From NCBI RefSeq assembly GCF_008830365.1, contig NZ_WBKI01000009.1:1-64000 (forward strand): DNA of 64,000 bases. The letters run 5' to 3'. Shown one piece after another: positions 63,225-64,000 of the stretch (positions are counted from its first letter, which is position 1; each line of letters begins with the position of its first letter). Under the pieces are notes generated by a model. It was given only the letters and a program-made list of their open reading frames with translations, made no database searches and was not told where the DNA came from. The translations under genes and the position numbers were made by a program. Source of the stretch: Serratia proteamaculans. GTDB lineage: Bacteria > Pseudomonadota > Gammaproteobacteria > Enterobacterales > Enterobacteriaceae.

Positions 63225-64000
63225 ATGGACGTTTCCGATCTGCTCGACAGCCTGAATGAAAAACAACGCGAAGCCGTGGCGGCGCCACGTGGCAACCTGT
63301 TGGTACTGGCCGGGGCGGGCAGCGGTAAAACCCGGGTACTGGTGCATCGCATTGCCTGGCTGCTGTCGGTAGAGAACTGCTCGCCGTATTCCATTATGGC
63401 GGTGACGTTCACCAACAAAGCGGCGGCGGAAATGCGCCACCGTATCGAACACCTGATTGGCACCAGCCAGGGCGGCATGTGGATCGGAACCTTCCATGGC
63501 CTGGCTCATCGGCTGCTGCGTGCTCATCATTTGGATGCCAACCTGCCGCAGGATTTCCAAATCCTCGACAGTGACGACCAGTTCCGCCTGCTTAAACGCA
63601 TAGTCAAAGCGCTGAATATCGATGAAAAACAATGGCCTCCGCGTCAGGCGATGTGGTACATCAACGGCAAAAAAGATGAAGGCCTGCGTCCACAGCACGT
63701 TGAAACCTACAACAACCCCGTAGAGGCGACCTGGCTGCGTATCTACCAGGCCTACCAGGAAGCCTGCGATCGCGCGGGGCTGGTGGACTTTGCCGAACTG
63801 TTGCTGCGCGCCCATGAGCTGTGGTTGAACAAGCCACATATCCTCAATCATTACCGCGAACGCTTCACCAACGTGCTGGTGGACGAGTTTCAGGATACCA
63901 ACAGCATCCAGTATGCCTGGATCCGCCTGCTGGCCGGCAATAACAGCAACGTGATGATTGTCGGTGACGATGACCAGTCGATCTACGGCTGGCGCGGCGC
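63225..64000 (+). CDS. uvrD: DNA helicase II UvrD (5' part)
   Basis: A superfamily 1A helicase for mismatch and nucleotide-excision repair, cut by the window end after about 258 codons of an expected 720. It starts MDVSDLLDSLNEKQREAVAAP. Motifs seen: AGAGSGKT (I), FTNKAAAEM (Ia), DEFQDTN (II) and [13 protein letters not shown] (III) at the edge. It is downstream of the LexA-controlled promoter and is paralogous to rep at 28961. Confidence 0.95.
   Translation, partial: MDVSDLLDSLNEKQREAVAAPRGNLLVLAGAGSGKTRVLVHRIAWLLSVENCSPYSIMAVTFTNKAAAEMRHRIEHLIGTSQGGMWIGTFHGLAHRLLRAHHLDANLPQDFQILDSDDQFRLLKRIVKALNIDEKQWPPRQAMWYINGKKDEGLRPQHVETYNNPVEATWLRIYQAYQEACDRAGLVDFAELLLRAHELWLNKPHILNHYRERFTNVLVDEFQDTNSIQYAWIRLLAGNNSNVMIVGDDDQSIYGWRG

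Overview
The window is chromosomal DNA of an enteric gammaproteobacterium, almost certainly a Serratia. The first gene is a full-length 563-residue GH18 chitinase A of the Serratia type. Every other gene has a close enterobacterial counterpart in gene order and length. A complete bcs cellulose locus argues for the S. proteamaculans/liquefaciens/plymuthica side of the genus, but this is inference. No prophage, insertion sequence, CRISPR array or foreign-looking island is visible; it is core chromosome with a few notable RNA and regulatory elements.

Left part (1-28.6 kb). A short multi-hairpin repeat (11-124) ends in a copy of a tRNA-Pro 3' tail. Then come chiA, the dipeptide ABC transporter dppABCDF, the minus-strand bcsEFG operon, the divergent bcsRQABZC cellulose synthase operon, hmsP (an EAL phosphodiesterase), dctA (C4-dicarboxylate uptake) and yhjJ (a zinc-less M16 peptidase homologue). 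Cellulose output is set by c-di-GMP: BcsA has a PilZ domain, BcsE a GIL-type RxGD site, and HmsP can degrade the second messenger.

Middle part (28.6-51.1 kb). ppiC and rep are divergent; gppA and rhlB face trxA and rho. The uninterrupted enterobacterial common antigen operon wecA-wzzE-wecB-wecC-rffG-rffH-wecD-wecE-wzxE-wecF-wzyE-wecG follows, then the amino acid permease yifK. Most of the wec genes overlap or are spaced for translational coupling. yhjJ lying directly beside ppiC joins two regions that are far apart in E. coli.

Right part (51.1-64 kb). A four-gene tRNA operon (Arg-CCG, His-GTG, Leu-CAG, Pro-TGG) is followed by the small RNA GlmZ with a sigma-54-type promoter and a GlrR-like site. 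Next are the minus-strand heme operon hemCDXY, divergent cyaA with a TTG start and a CRP-like site, cyaY, and the run lptM-dapF-yigA-xerC-yigB. uvrD, with a LexA box, is cut by the window end.

Starts were moved inward from the longest reading frame for dppA, dppB, bcsA, dctA, ppiC, wecA, wzzE, wecB, rffG, rffH, wecD, wecE, hemX and cyaY, using ribosome-binding sites, overlap geometry and recalled E. coli lengths. All family statements come from memory of homologous proteins, not from a search.
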